From: Thiobacillus sp.
GTDB lineage: Bacteria > Pseudomonadota > Gammaproteobacteria > Burkholderiales > Thiobacillaceae
Direction: 5' to 3'
DNA: 46,339 bases
Assembly: GCA_021166845.1 (NCBI GenBank)
Contig: JAJPEP010000028.1
Span: 1-46,339, forward strand
Each line of letters starts with the position of its first letter. The stretch's first letter is position 1. Position numbers and translations under genes: made by a program. Positions 23,897 to 32,862 of this stretch are shown here, piece after piece. The notes beneath the pieces were generated by a model. That model worked only from the letters and a program-made list of their open reading frames with translations. It searched no databases and was not told the DNA's origin.

Positions 23897-24766
23897 TTAT
23901 TTCTTCGCCGCCTTGCGGCCGGCTACAGGATGGGCCGTGGCGGCCTTCCTGGGCGGCTTGCGGGTTCCCGCCTGGGGCGCCTCGGCGGGCGCGGCGCCCT
24001 TCGTGCCGAGGCTCTGACGCAGCGCTTCCATCAGGTCGATGATCTGCGCGCCTGCGGCCGCCTCTTCGGGCACGGCAATTTCCTGGCCTTCCACCTTCTT
24101 CTCGACCGCGGCTTCGATCCGCGCGCGCACCGCGTCGGTGTAGGCCGTGGGATCGAAGGTCTTGGAACTCTGCTGTTCGATCAGCTGGTGGGCGAGCTTG
24201 AGTTCGGCCTCCTTCACGTCGACCGTCGGGATCTCGAGTTCGCCGATCGGCCGCACCTCGTCGGCGTACAAAAGCTGCTGCATCACGAGCCCTTCCTCGA
24301 AGGGGCGCAGCATCACGATGTGCTGCTTGCCGTGGCTGGCCCAGCGGCCGAGCGCGCAGCGATCGGTGTCGCGCAGCGCCTGCGAGAACAGTGCGTAAGG
24401 CTTGGCGCCGCCCTTGTCGGGGGCGAGATAGTAGGCCTTGTCGAAGAAGATCGGATCGACCGATTCGATCGGCACGAACTCGGTGATCTCGACCGCGTGC
24501 GATCCGGCTTCCTCCAGCGCCTTCAGCTCGTCGGGGGAGAACACCACATACTGGTCCTTGGCGAATTCGTAGCCCTTCACCATGTCCTCCTTGGGCACCA
24601 CGATGTCCTCCTTGATGCACAGGTATTGCTGCCTGAGGCGCGAGCCGCAGTCCTTGTGCAGGAGGTTGAAGGAATAGCTCTTGCTGGCCGTGGCGACATA
24701 GAGCTTGACCGGAATCGCCACCAGACCGAACGAAACCGTCAATGAACTGATTGAGCGTGCTGCCAT
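23897..24766 (-). CDS. ku: Ku DNA end-binding protein
   Basis: A 289-residue bacterial Ku that forms a ring on double-strand break ends and recruits LigD. The core is clear: ISSLTVSFGLVAIPVKLY, FNLLHKDCGSRLRQQYLC, KGYEFAKDQYVVFSPDEL, and the C-terminal LIEQQSSKTFDPTAYTD. The tail beyond about residue 255 is Ala/Pro/Lys-rich and basic, as in Ku tails that bind DNA and LigD. The ATG at 24766 has a strong AAGGAGG. The frame extends 14 codons upstream into a repeat (PRFARNDR), which I excluded. Confidence 0.96.
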   Translation of the reverse strand: MAARSISSLTVSFGLVAIPVKLYVATASKSYSFNLLHKDCGSRLRQQYLCIKEDIVVPKEDMVKGYEFAKDQYVVFSPDELKALEEAGSHAVEITEFVPIESVDPIFFDKAYYLAPDKGGAKPYALFSQALRDTDRCALGRWASHGKQHIVMLRPFEEGLVMQQLLYADEVRPIGELEIPTVDVKEAELKLAHQLIEQQSSKTFDPTAYTDAVRARIEAAVEKKVEGQEIAVPEEAAAGAQIIDLMEALRQSLGTKGAAPAEAPQAGTRKPPRKAATAHPVAGRKAAKK

Positions 24767-24785
24767 GTTGGGCCTCCTTGGTCTG

Positions 24786-24870
24786 TCGTTGCGAGCGAAG
24801 CGCGGCAACCCAGGCTTTTGATTCAGCGACCTTTCTGGATCGCCACGTCGCTTCGCTTCTCGCGATGACG
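24786..24870. repeat. Extragenic palindromic repeat between ku and ligD
   Basis: The left arm (24787-24813, with GCGAGCGAAGCG and GGCAACCCAG) is the near-complement of the right arm (24835-24870, with CTGGATCGCC and TCGCTTCGCTTCTCGCGATGACG). Such cgtcattgcgag-type repeats are common between genes in many Proteobacteria. It could fold in the ligD-ku transcript and uncouple the two genes. Confidence 0.65.
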
Positions 24871-24884
24871 AATAACGGGTTTTT

Positions 24885-27620
24885 CTATGCCTTCGTCGGC
24901 GCCAGCGTGCGTTCCAGGCTTTGCTTGCGGGCGAGGGCGTTGCGCCAGGGATCGCCGGTTTGCGCCAGGCGCTCCGCGACGTTGCTCAGGTTGAAGTCCA
25001 GCGGTTGCGCCGTCTCGAGTTCTTCCCAGGTAAGCGGCATCGAGACCGGCGCGCCGGGCGCGCCGCGGGGCGAATAGGCGGCGGCGAGCGTCTTGGTGCG
25101 CGTATTCATAGTGTAGTCAAAGAAGATCTTGCCGCTACGCTTGGCGATGCGCCAGTCCATGGTGATGAGCCTGGGGTGCTGCCGCAGCAGATGGCGGCCG
25201 ACCAGGCCGGCGACTTCGCGTACCGCGGCGAAATCGAGCGTGCGCTCGATCGGCACGAAGACGTGCAGGCCGGTCTTGCCCGAGGTCTTCACCAGCGGCG
25301 CGAGTCCCATCGCCTGCAGCACCTCGCGCAGGCGGAAGGCCGTCTCCCGGCCCTTGTCGAACGCGGCGACGCTGTACTCGGGCTCGGCGCCGGCGGCCTC
25401 CTGGCCGGAGTAGATGTAGGGGTCGAGGTCGAACACGAGGTAGTCTGGATAGTTCAGCAGCGAGCGCTCGAGCGCAGCGGTCGAACTGGAATAGTCGGTG
25501 CCGAGTCCAGGTGCGTCCGCGCCGGACCGCGCCCGTGAATGCCAGACGTGGAATTCGAGCGTGCCCGACTGGCCCAGCCACAACAGGGTCGGCAGGTTGT
25601 TGCACAGGAGATAGTCGTGGCGCTCGTCGCGGCTCCCGGAAAACACCGTGACGGATTCGGCGAAGGCCGGCAGCGGCGGCTCCCAGTGCTTCTGGAAGAA
25701 GCGCTCGCCGCCGATGCCCTCGGGCATGCGGATCATGGTCAGCGGCCGGTCGGCAAGATGCGGCAGCAGATAAGGCGAGACCTGCGCCAGGTAGCGCAGC
25801 AGGTCGCGCTTGGTCAGCGCCGGCTGCTTGAGCGCCTGGTCGGCGGGCCAGTAGACGCGGTCGAGATGGGTCAGCCGGATGCGGTGCGGGCCGACTGCCA
25901 GGGTGAACGCCTGCCGGACATCTTCGAGCTGCCGCAGAACCTCGCCCACCGAGGTGTCTGGAAGCTGGACTGCGTGCTTCGGCTCGCTGCGCCGCACCGA
26001 CTTGGGGTCGACATCCTCGCGCAGCCGCAGGAACACCGGCGCGCGCAGATAACCGTCCGGGGTCCATTCCGCGAACTTCACTTCGGCCACCGTTTCGGGC
26101 CGCATCCAGACGGTGGCGCGGTGCAGCGGCGGCGCTTCGGCGAACGGGTGGCGCTCGGTCTCGAGCGGCGCGAAGCGCTGTTTCAGCTGGGCCAGCGTCG
26201 CGTCGCCGAGTCCGCTGCCGACGTGGCCGGCATAGTGCAGTTCGCCTTGTTTCCAGTAGCCGAGCAGGAGGGCGCCGAGCGGCGCGCGCACCCCGCTGCC
26301 CAGGGTGTAGCCGCCAACCACGAATTCGGCGCTGTGCGTGGGCTTGATCTTCAGCCAGGCCGACGAGCGGCGGCCGGCTTCGTAGCGGCTGTCGCGGCGC
26401 TTGGCCATGACGCCCTCGAAGCCCTGTGCCAGCGCCGCCGCATGGAGGGCGACGCCGTCTTCGGCCGTATGTACGCGCTGCACGTGGGGCGAGGGCAAGA
26501 GGCACTGGGCGAGGTAGCGGCGGCGGTCGGAATACGCTGCCTGGCGCAGATCGAGGCCGGCGAAATGCAGCAGGTCGAAGCTGTAGAAAACGGCCGGCGT
26601 GTCGCGCTCGGCCGCCGCAATCTCGCGCGGCGTCTTCAGCAGCGCGCGGTTCTGCAGCGCGTTGAATGACGGCCGTCCTGCCGCGTCGAGCGCCAGCACT
26701 TCGCCGTCGAGAATCATGTCGGCGGACTGCCGGGCGAGTTCGGCGGCGATGACGGGGAAGGCCGGCGTCAGGTCGAGGCCGCGGCGCGAACGCAGTTTCA
26801 CTTCGCCGTCGTGCACGAAGGCCAGCACCCGGTAGCCGTCGAGCTTGGGCTCGAACAGCCAGTCGGGGTGGCTGAACGGCGCCTCGGCCAGTTCGGCCAG
26901 CATGGGCGAAAGCTTCTTCGGCATCGGCTCCGGGCTGCCGGCCGGGCCAAGCCGTGAGGCGGGCAGTGGCGGCGGGGCGGGCAGACGCTTGAGGTCGTCG
27001 ATCGTCAATCCGGATACGACCGAGCGGTTTTGTTCGGCGAGGTTCCGCGCGCCGGCATAGGCGTCGCGATGCTTGATCAGCAGCCAGTTCTTGCGGTCGG
27101 CGCTGCGCACCAGCGCGAACGAACCCTTCAGTTTTTCGCCGCGCAGGAACAGACTCAGTTTGCCCTGTTCCAGCGCGGCGCGGACCCGGTTTTCGTCTTC
27201 CGCGCGGTCGTGGAATCCGCCCCTATGCGCCTCGTCCGGCGCGTAGACTCCGCAATCCCACACGACGACTTCGCCGGCGCCGTATTGCTTCGGCGGGATC
27301 ACACCTTCGAAGGCGGCGTAGTCGAAAGGATGGTCCTCGGTCTGCACCGCCAGGCGTTTGACCTCCGGATCGAGCGACGGCCCCTTGGGAACGGCCCACG
27401 ATTTCAGCACGCCATCGAGTTCGAGCCGGAGGTCGTAATGCAACTGCCGCGCGGCGTGCTGCTGGACCACGAAAAGCAGCGGCCCGGTGCGGGGCTGGAT
27501 CGTCGGAGCGGGCTCCGGCGTGGCCTCGAAACGCCGCTTGGCGGCATATTTGCCCAGTGCGCCTGAAGCGGCGGGCGCAGCGGTATTGGCAGCGGCACGC
27601 CTGGCTGTCGGTGGCGGCAT
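24885..27620 (-). CDS. ligD: Multifunctional NHEJ DNA ligase LigD
   Basis: A 911-residue repair enzyme with the Pseudomonas-type order. The phosphoesterase is at about 23-200 (YAAKRRFEATPEP, RQLHYDLRLELDGVLKSWAV). The ATP-dependent ligase is at about 235-545, with nucleotidylated Lys259 in EPKLDGYR and the later FEGVMAKRRDSRYEAG. The primase-like polymerase is at about 590-890, with Asp731 and Asp733 in VFDLDP. All three modules look complete. It heals break ends bound by Ku. The start at 27620 (MPPPTARRAA) has only a weak ribosome site, so an internal start is possible. ku follows 118 bp downstream across an extragenic repeat. Confidence 0.96.
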   Translation of the reverse strand: MPPPTARRAAANTAAPAASGALGKYAAKRRFEATPEPAPTIQPRTGPLLFVVQQHAARQLHYDLRLELDGVLKSWAVPKGPSLDPEVKRLAVQTEDHPFDYAAFEGVIPPKQYGAGEVVVWDCGVYAPDEAHRGGFHDRAEDENRVRAALEQGKLSLFLRGEKLKGSFALVRSADRKNWLLIKHRDAYAGARNLAEQNRSVVSGLTIDDLKRLPAPPPLPASRLGPAGSPEPMPKKLSPMLAELAEAPFSHPDWLFEPKLDGYRVLAFVHDGEVKLRSRRGLDLTPAFPVIAAELARQSADMILDGEVLALDAAGRPSFNALQNRALLKTPREIAAAERDTPAVFYSFDLLHFAGLDLRQAAYSDRRRYLAQCLLPSPHVQRVHTAEDGVALHAAALAQGFEGVMAKRRDSRYEAGRRSSAWLKIKPTHSAEFVVGGYTLGSGVRAPLGALLLGYWKQGELHYAGHVGSGLGDATLAQLKQRFAPLETERHPFAEAPPLHRATVWMRPETVAEVKFAEWTPDGYLRAPVFLRLREDVDPKSVRRSEPKHAVQLPDTSVGEVLRQLEDVRQAFTLAVGPHRIRLTHLDRVYWPADQALKQPALTKRDLLRYLAQVSPYLLPHLADRPLTMIRMPEGIGGERFFQKHWEPPLPAFAESVTVFSGSRDERHDYLLCNNLPTLLWLGQSGTLEFHVWHSRARSGADAPGLGTDYSSSTAALERSLLNYPDYLVFDLDPYIYSGQEAAGAEPEYSVAAFDKGRETAFRLREVLQAMGLAPLVKTSGKTGLHVFVPIERTLDFAAVREVAGLVGRHLLRQHPRLITMDWRIAKRSGKIFFDYTMNTRTKTLAAAYSPRGAPGAPVSMPLTWEELETAQPLDFNLSNVAERLAQTGDPWRNALARKQSLERTLAPTKA

Positions 27621-27683
27621 GTCAGGCTTGCCGCGAAACCGCGGGTATCGTCGTCATATCGGTCTCCTGCGATCGCGGCGCCT

Positions 27684-28775
27684 TCAGCCTGTTTCCTTGC
27701 GTCCTGTGCCGTTCCCGATGAGATCGCACAGAGGATGCAAGGCCGGGACATAGGCGCAAAAGATTCTGAAGCTTACGAGGATGGGCACGGCGATCAGCGC
27801 GCCGACGACGCCCCACAGCCAGCCCCAGAACAGGATGCCGAGGAAGACGATAATGGGATTCAGGGTGAAATACTTGCCGACAACGATGGCCGTGAGGAGT
27901 TCGCCCTCGAGGATGTTGAGGATCAGGAACATGGCCGGGACGAGCAGCGCCTGGCCCAGCGGTTCGATGCTGAGGATGGCGACCGGCGTCAGGACGATGA
28001 GACACAGCACCGCGCCGAGATAGGGCACGTAATTCAGGACAGCGATCATCACTGCCCAGAGGACGGGGTTGGGCATGCCCAGCCAGTACAGGGCCAGCCC
28101 GGCGACCACGCCCAGGCCGACGCTCAGACACGTCATCAGAAGAAGATAGCGGGCGATGTCCCCCTGGAACGAGCGGGCGACCTTGATGACCGCCCGCTTC
28201 TCCGCGACGGTGGGCGCCATGCGCACGAACTGGTGCGTCAGCGTTCCGCCGTATGCGAGCAGGAGATAAACGAGGATCAGCGTCGAGGCGACCGACACCA
28301 GAAAGGCGGGCGTGGCGGTCAGGGTTCGGCTGAGCAAGCTGGGCGCGGCCACCGCAACCTTCCCGGCGCCCCCCTGGCCGGCGATTTGTTCGGCCTTCTC
28401 CGTGATTCTGGAGACCTCCTGCACGGATTCCCTGATATCGCGCAGCTTGATTTCCACCTGGCGCAACATGCCGGGCGCCTTGTCGATCCATTCCTTTGCG
28501 GGCTGGGTCAGAGATGCTACGCCATAGCCCATGGCCGCAACCAGCGCACCCACCACGAGCGCGGCACCCCAGGGCGCCGGCAGGCGAAGCCACCGCTTCA
28601 GACCGAGCACGGCGGGGGACAGGATCAGGCTCAGAAGCACCGCCAGGACCACCGGAATCAGGACTGCGCGGGCAAAATACAGCGTGTACAGGCCGGCCAA
28701 TACGAGCAGGCCGAGGAGCACCAGGCGGGGGACGCGCTGCGCGTGTTCGCTGAAATCGAAGGGGCTTTCGCTCAC
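27684..28775 (-). CDS. AI-2E family transporter (PerM/TqsA-like)
   Basis: A 363-residue inner-membrane protein with about eight helices and the large soluble loop typical of the family. LNYVPYLGAVLCLIVLTPVA and GKYFTLNPIIVFLGILFWG are signature segments. The start codon is GTG at 28775, with GGAGG 5 nt upstream. Relatives export autoinducer-2 or act as Na+/H+ antiporters; the substrate here is not known. It precedes ligD by 63 bp on the same strand. Confidence 0.9.
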   Translation of the reverse strand: MSESPFDFSEHAQRVPRLVLLGLLVLAGLYTLYFARAVLIPVVLAVLLSLILSPAVLGLKRWLRLPAPWGAALVVGALVAAMGYGVASLTQPAKEWIDKAPGMLRQVEIKLRDIRESVQEVSRITEKAEQIAGQGGAGKVAVAAPSLLSRTLTATPAFLVSVASTLILVYLLLAYGGTLTHQFVRMAPTVAEKRAVIKVARSFQGDIARYLLLMTCLSVGLGVVAGLALYWLGMPNPVLWAVMIAVLNYVPYLGAVLCLIVLTPVAILSIEPLGQALLVPAMFLILNILEGELLTAIVVGKYFTLNPIIVFLGILFWGWLWGVVGALIAVPILVSFRIFCAYVPALHPLCDLIGNGTGRKETG

Positions 28776-28791
28776 GAGTTCCTCCCGGTTT

Positions 28792-30207
28792 CTATCCGTC
28801 GGCCGCTTGCGGCGCCGCGAAGAGGCTGTTCAGGGACTCGGCCAGGGTGGGATGGGCGAAGATGGCGTCGCGCAGGCAGTGGTAGGGAATCCCGCCCATC
28901 ATGGCCAGTTGCAGCATGGCCATCAGCTCGCCGCCTTCCAGGCCGAGGACGGCGCCTCCCAGGATGCGCCCGCTTTCGGCATCCACGACGGCCTTCATGA
29001 AGCCGCGTGGTTCGCCTGCCTCCAATGCCCTTGCCACATGTTCCATGGGCAGGCGTGCGAGGAGAATCCGGCGTCCGTTTTCCCGTGCCTGCGTCTCGGT
29101 GAGGCCGACGCGCCCGAGCTGCGGATCGATGAACACCGTGTATGGGACGGGCCGCCCGCTCACCGTCGCATCGCCTTTCTCCAGCAGATTGGTCTTGAGC
29201 ACGCGGTAGTCGTCATAGGCAATGTGGGTGAACGCAGGCCCGCCCTTCACGTCGCCCATGGCATAGACATCCGGCGCCCGCGTCTCCAGCCGCTCGTTCA
29301 CCTGGATATATCCCGCGGCGTCCGTTTCCACGCCTGCCGCGGCGAGATTGAGGTCGTCGCTGTTGGGGGTTCGGCCGGTGGCGACCAGGATGTGGGATCC
29401 CTGCAATCGCATGGGACCGGCGGGCAGCTGGAGCGTGAGTTCCACGCCGTCATCTCCCGGGCCCGCCTCCAGCACCTCGGCTTCGAGGTAGAGGTCGAGC
29501 CCGTCTTCCACCAGGACGCCGTACACCGCTTCCGCCACGTCCGGGTCTTCCCGGGGCAGCAGTTGCGGCCCGCGCTGGATGATACTGACCCGGCTGCCGA
29601 AACGGCGGAACATCTGGCCGAACTCGAGCCCGATGGTGCCGCCGCCGACGACCAGCAGATGGCTGGGCAGCGTGTCCAGTTCCTGGATCGACGAGGCATC
29701 CAGGAACGGCACCCGGTCGAGGCCCGGAATGGGCGGAATGGCCGCCCGCGTTCCGGTGTTGATGAAGATGCTTCCGGCGGCAAGCCTGCGGCTGCCGCCC
29801 GCGTCGTTCAGCCGCACGGCAAGCACATGTGGGCCTTCGAAGGCGGCGTGCCCGAAAATGAGTTCCACGTTGTCCGCGCCTTCCAGCACTTTTTGTACGC
29901 TGTCGCGGAAACGGCTCACGATCTCATTCTTGCGCTTGAGCACGCTTGCCAGGTCGATCTCCACCGCCCCCGTGCGCACGCCGTAATCATCGGCACGACG
30001 CGCGAGATACGCCACCCGGGCGCTGGCGGCCATGGCCTTGGTGGGCGTGCAGCCGAAATTGATGCAGGAGCCGCCCAGGTGCTTGCGCTCGATCACGGCA
30101 GTCTTCCATCCCGCCTGGCCCATGGCAATGGCCAGGGGCTTGGCGGCCTGCCCGGCGCCGATGACGATGGCGTCAAACTTTTCGTAATCGGAAGCTTGGG
30201 TTTCCAT
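28792..30207 (-). CDS. Mercuric reductase-like pyridine nucleotide-disulfide oxidoreductase
   Basis: A 471-residue flavoprotein of the class I disulfide reductase family. The FAD motif is IVIGAGQAAKPLAIAMG. The redox-active pair is C48-C53 in GGSCINFGCTPTK. The NAD(P)H motif is LLVVGGGTIGLEFG, the central VYAMGDVKGGPAFTHIAYDD is present, and the C-terminal AIFAHPTLAESLNSLF follows. It lacks a heavy-metal-binding N-terminal domain and the C-terminal Cys pair of MerA, so true Hg(II) reduction is unlikely. Relatives are annotated as FAD-containing or MerA-like oxidoreductases. AAGGAGG lies just before the ATG. It is 16 bp upstream of the AI-2E gene. Confidence 0.88.
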   Translation of the reverse strand: METQASDYEKFDAIVIGAGQAAKPLAIAMGQAGWKTAVIERKHLGGSCINFGCTPTKAMAASARVAYLARRADDYGVRTGAVEIDLASVLKRKNEIVSRFRDSVQKVLEGADNVELIFGHAAFEGPHVLAVRLNDAGGSRRLAAGSIFINTGTRAAIPPIPGLDRVPFLDASSIQELDTLPSHLLVVGGGTIGLEFGQMFRRFGSRVSIIQRGPQLLPREDPDVAEAVYGVLVEDGLDLYLEAEVLEAGPGDDGVELTLQLPAGPMRLQGSHILVATGRTPNSDDLNLAAAGVETDAAGYIQVNERLETRAPDVYAMGDVKGGPAFTHIAYDDYRVLKTNLLEKGDATVSGRPVPYTVFIDPQLGRVGLTETQARENGRRILLARLPMEHVARALEAGEPRGFMKAVVDAESGRILGGAVLGLEGGELMAMLQLAMMGGIPYHCLRDAIFAHPTLAESLNSLFAAPQAADG

Positions 30208-30517
30208 GGAGCCTCCTTATGAAGCGGGCGGGGCGCGCTGCTTCCGGCACCAGCCTTGGGTGCTGACTTTTCCCTTTACCAGCTTGCAGGAGCTGTCTGC
30301 GGCAACGAAGTGCAGACATTGGGAACAACTCTGGTTGTCCTTGGGGCCTTGCCGCTCTGGGCGCAGCCACCTCCGGCGGCAAAGTACGCATCCTGCGGCG
30401 AATTACGGCGCGCAACAGCGCCCGACGTTTTAGGTCATTGGATTGTTGCTGTCATCGCCATCCCCTTCCTCTTCTTCGTCAATTCGTGCCTGACCTATCC
30501 ACCACAAGAAAGATGGT
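30208..30517. other. Intergenic region with one hairpin
   Basis: About 310 bp with no gene I can support. It contains an inverted repeat TGTCTGC (30294-30300) and GCAGACA (30312-30318) with an 11-nt loop, and should hold the promoter of the flavoprotein gene on the minus strand. Confidence 0.4.
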
Positions 30518-30874
30518 TCATTTCTTCTTGAGCAGCAAATCTATCTGTACGCTTTTAACGCCCTCCACGGTGCTGGCGATATCCACTGCCTTCGCCACCT
30601 GTTCGGATTTTTCGACCTGGCCGGATAGCCGCACTACCCTGTCCTTGGTGTCGACATCGATTTTCAGGGCGCTCAGTACATCCTCTTTCAGCAGCAGAGC
30701 CTTGACCTTGGTCGTGATCCAGGCGTCGTCGATGATTTCACCCACCTGTCTGCGCTGATCGTTGGACGTTTCCTGCTTCGCGTCGTCGGCTGCCAGGGAT
30801 GGCGTTCCCAACATGCCGGCCGCGACCAGCAGGGCGGCCAGAAGACCAAGTGCTTTGTGTGGATAGTGGCGCAT
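30518..30874 (-). CDS. Periplasmic BON-domain protein
   Basis: A 118-residue protein with a signal peptide (GLLAALLVAAGMLGTPSLAA, cleavage near ALAADDA) and one BON domain (ITTKVKALLLKEDVLSALKI, then VVRLSGQVEKSEQVAKAVDI). BON domains, as in OsmY, are thought to bind membranes and rise under osmotic or envelope stress. AGGAG lies before the ATG at 30874; the longer open frame to 30973 lacks signal-peptide logic. It belongs to a cluster of stress-type envelope genes. Confidence 0.85.
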   Translation of the reverse strand: MRHYPHKALGLLAALLVAAGMLGTPSLAADDAKQETSNDQRRQVGEIIDDAWITTKVKALLLKEDVLSALKIDVDTKDRVVRLSGQVEKSEQVAKAVDIASTVEGVKSVQIDLLLKKK

Positions 30875-31027
30875 GATTTTTCTCCTAATCCAACACGACA
30901 AATTCCTGCCATCCCAGGCGCCGTCGTTACACCGGTACTGGTTTTCGACTGGGGCTGCTGCAATGGCTTTCATGGCTGATCGGGCAAGTGCAGATTGTTA
31001 TGCAGCATCAGGATGAGCAGCTTCAAG

Positions 31028-31342
31028 TCACTTGAGCAGCATGTCGTTCCTGACGGAGGTCACGCCCTTGACTCCGCGTGCCAGTTCGACTGCCCTGTTC
31101 ATTGCCTCTTGCGAACTCACAAAGCCGCTCAACTGAACCTTGCCCTTGAAGGTCTTGACTTTGATTTCCGTGGCCTTCGTGATGGGGTCTTCGACTAAGG
31201 CCGCTTTGACCTTGGTGGTGATGACGGCATCGTCGACAAACTCGCCGGTTCCCTGTTGAGTGGGTGTCGGCGCGCATCCGACAACGGACGCCAGCGAAAC
31301 GGCCAGGAAAACTGCGGAAAGATATTTATTGACTGGTTTCAC
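31028..31342 (-). CDS. BON-domain lipoprotein
   Basis: A 104-residue protein starting at GTG 31342, which has AGGAG at 7 nt. The N-terminus VNKYLSAVFLAVSLASVVGC is a lipoprotein signal ending in a lipobox Cys. The BON domain follows (VITTKVKAALVEDPITKATE, then GKVQLSGFVSSQEAMNRAVE). It is a shorter relative of the neighbouring BON protein, probably anchored in the outer membrane. An in-frame ATG at 31384 exists but would hide the signal peptide. Confidence 0.83.
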   Translation of the reverse strand: MKPVNKYLSAVFLAVSLASVVGCAPTPTQQGTGEFVDDAVITTKVKAALVEDPITKATEIKVKTFKGKVQLSGFVSSQEAMNRAVELARGVKGVTSVRNDMLLK

Positions 31343-31480
31343 TGTGATACTCCTAAAAGTGGGGTTGGAATAGTCGCTCGTCATTCAGTGCAAAGGCTGC
31401 ACAAGCGAAGTGCTTGTCCAAACCGCAGGGACGCTGGACAAGTCCTGCGGCCCAAACTGCCGGTCTGTCTCCGATCGCGG

Positions 31481-31756
31481 CTACTCGCACCGCTGGCCTG
31501 CTTTCAGTTTCGCCTTCATGGCGTCCCCGACCTTGTACTCCGCGAGCGTTTCCTGGGACATCACAAATTCATGCGTGCTGCCATCGGCCGCGCGCATGGT
31601 CAGCCTGCCCTGGTCCGAATCCACCTTGATGACCTGGCCTTCCATCGTGTCGGGCGCAGCGTCGACCTTGTAGCACGGCTTGTCCGCCGCCCCGAGGGCA
31701 GCCCCGCTCGACACCATCAGGCCGGCCGCCGCCACTATCCAAAGCATCCTGTTCAT
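31481..31756 (-). CDS. Small periplasmic protein of unknown function
   Basis: A 91-residue protein with a signal peptide (MNRMLWIVAAAGLMVSSGAA, cleavage near ALGAAD). The mature part (TMEGQVIKVDSDQGRLTMRA, then THEFVMSQETLAEYKVGD) has the alternating pattern of a small beta-barrel, similar in style to DUF1344-like proteins. GGAGG lies 5 nt before the ATG at 31756. A single pair of Cys residues could form a disulfide. Confidence 0.7.
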   Translation of the reverse strand: MNRMLWIVAAAGLMVSSGAALGAADKPCYKVDAAPDTMEGQVIKVDSDQGRLTMRAADGSTHEFVMSQETLAEYKVGDAMKAKLKAGQRCE

Positions 31757-31767
31757 CACAGCCTCCG

Positions 31768-31974
31768 TTAATGAGTAAAGTCGTAAATGGCACCCGCTGC
31801 ACCGCCGATGCCGCCGCCGATCAAGGCGCCTTCCTTGGCGCCATAACCCGTACCCGCACCGATGGCGGCGCCCGCGCCCGCACCCACGGCAGCGCCGGTA
31901 ACGGTGCCACAGGACGTGCCCAATACAGCGAGAATCAACAAACTGGCTATTGCAATTGTCTTCGGGGCTTTCAT
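31768..31974 (-). CDS. Glycine-zipper lipoprotein
   Basis: A 68-residue lipoprotein: signal IASLLILAVLGTSC, then a Gly/Ala-rich zipper (GAAVGAGAGAAIGAGTGYG, then GALIGGGIGGAAGAIYDF) that forms paired membrane helices. A strong AAGGAGG precedes the ATG. Such proteins sit in the outer membrane and are often envelope-stress induced. It lies 11 bp upstream of the small periplasmic protein gene. Confidence 0.8.
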   Translation of the reverse strand: MKAPKTIAIASLLILAVLGTSCGTVTGAAVGAGAGAAIGAGTGYGAKEGALIGGGIGGAAGAIYDFTH

Positions 31975-32424
31975 GGTCTCACCCTCCTTGATACATCATC
32001 CGACTCGGAAATCCGGTGGCGAATCGGCCTTGCGAAACCACCGGCCACATGACGCTTATTCTTGCCCCCTGCCTTGATGAAGCGACTCAAACCTTCTTGG
32101 TCCACAGGGTGCACCAGCCCTCGGACCCCCTGACTGTTTTAGCCATTGCCCCGTGTGCGCTCGCTCGGAGACAGGCTGCAAAGGGGGAAGATGTAGCGAC
32201 TGCCAGAATGGCCTTTATGTATAGAAATTCACGATGAAAGCGCAAGGGGAGTGGTGGCCTGCCCAGTGCTCATGCAAGGCCAAGCCACTTCGACATGCAA
32301 GCTCCCGCACCAGCCGCGTATCCTTCATGAAATTCCGGTTTTTTGTTCTATCGTGAAAATGTCAGCGTGTGCGAGCTGCGTAGTCTTCAACCTGTGCACA
32401 CGCTGCTCATGAAGGGGAATCACC
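31975..32424. other. Intergenic region
   Basis: About 450 bp without a supported gene. Short open frames exist on both strands but lack ribosome sites and recognisable sequence. It should contain divergent promoters for the glycine-zipper gene and the DUF1328 gene. No structured RNA was recognised. Confidence 0.4.
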
Positions 32425-32592
32425 ATGTTTTCCTGGGCTTTGACTTTCTTCATTGTTGCGATCATCGCTGCGCTGCTTGGATTTACAGGAATTGCCGGAA
32501 CCTTGGCGTGGGCGGCCAAGATGCTGTTCGTCGCTGGTCTGATAATGGCTATCGTGTTCTTCGTGCTCGGTCGCCGGCCTCCTCCGCTGTAA
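32425..32592 (+). CDS. DUF1328 (YtjA-like) small membrane protein
   Basis: A 55-residue membrane protein with two helices: [20 protein letters not shown] and [20 protein letters not shown], linked by TGIAGTLAW. This is the DUF1328 pattern. AAGGGGA lies 7 nt upstream of the ATG. Function is unknown, but the family is frequently found with BON and stress genes, as here. Confidence 0.85.
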   Translation: MFSWALTFFIVAIIAALLGFTGIAGTLAWAAKMLFVAGLIMAIVFFVLGRRPPPL

Positions 32593-32665
32593 CCGCGCCT
32601 GCGGCTGGGTAGTTGACCCTAGCTCGCTCACAGAGCGTCAAGAACGGGTCCATCACGGAAGCAGC

Positions 32666-32850
32666 CTATCGCCGGCGCTGAACGAAACGATCAATCAGGG
32701 GCAGGATGCGGCTGATTTCGGACCAGTCGCCATTGACGTAGCGAGTGGCCAAGTCCGCGCGTTCGATTGAGACAAACATCAACGTGCGAACAAGCTCGGG
32801 CTGATGGAAGCCTGAGCATTCTCCGCTCCGGTAGGCAGGCGTGAAATTAG
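32666..32850 (-). pseudogene. Possible 3' gene remnant
   Basis: The minus frame ending at 32666 encodes about 60 residues of protein-like sequence (SGECSGFHQPELVRTLMFVS, then RADLATRYVNGDWSEISRIL) without a credible start or ribosome site. The quality of the sequence suggests the tail of an old gene. I cannot name the family, and it may be chance. Confidence 0.3.
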
Positions 32851-32862
32851 CGTTAACAGGCC

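Noticed and set aside
24767..24808. Upstream extension of ku (PRFARNDR)
   Set aside because: These codons come from the extragenic repeat, and the strong AAGGAGG lies between them and the family-conserved start.
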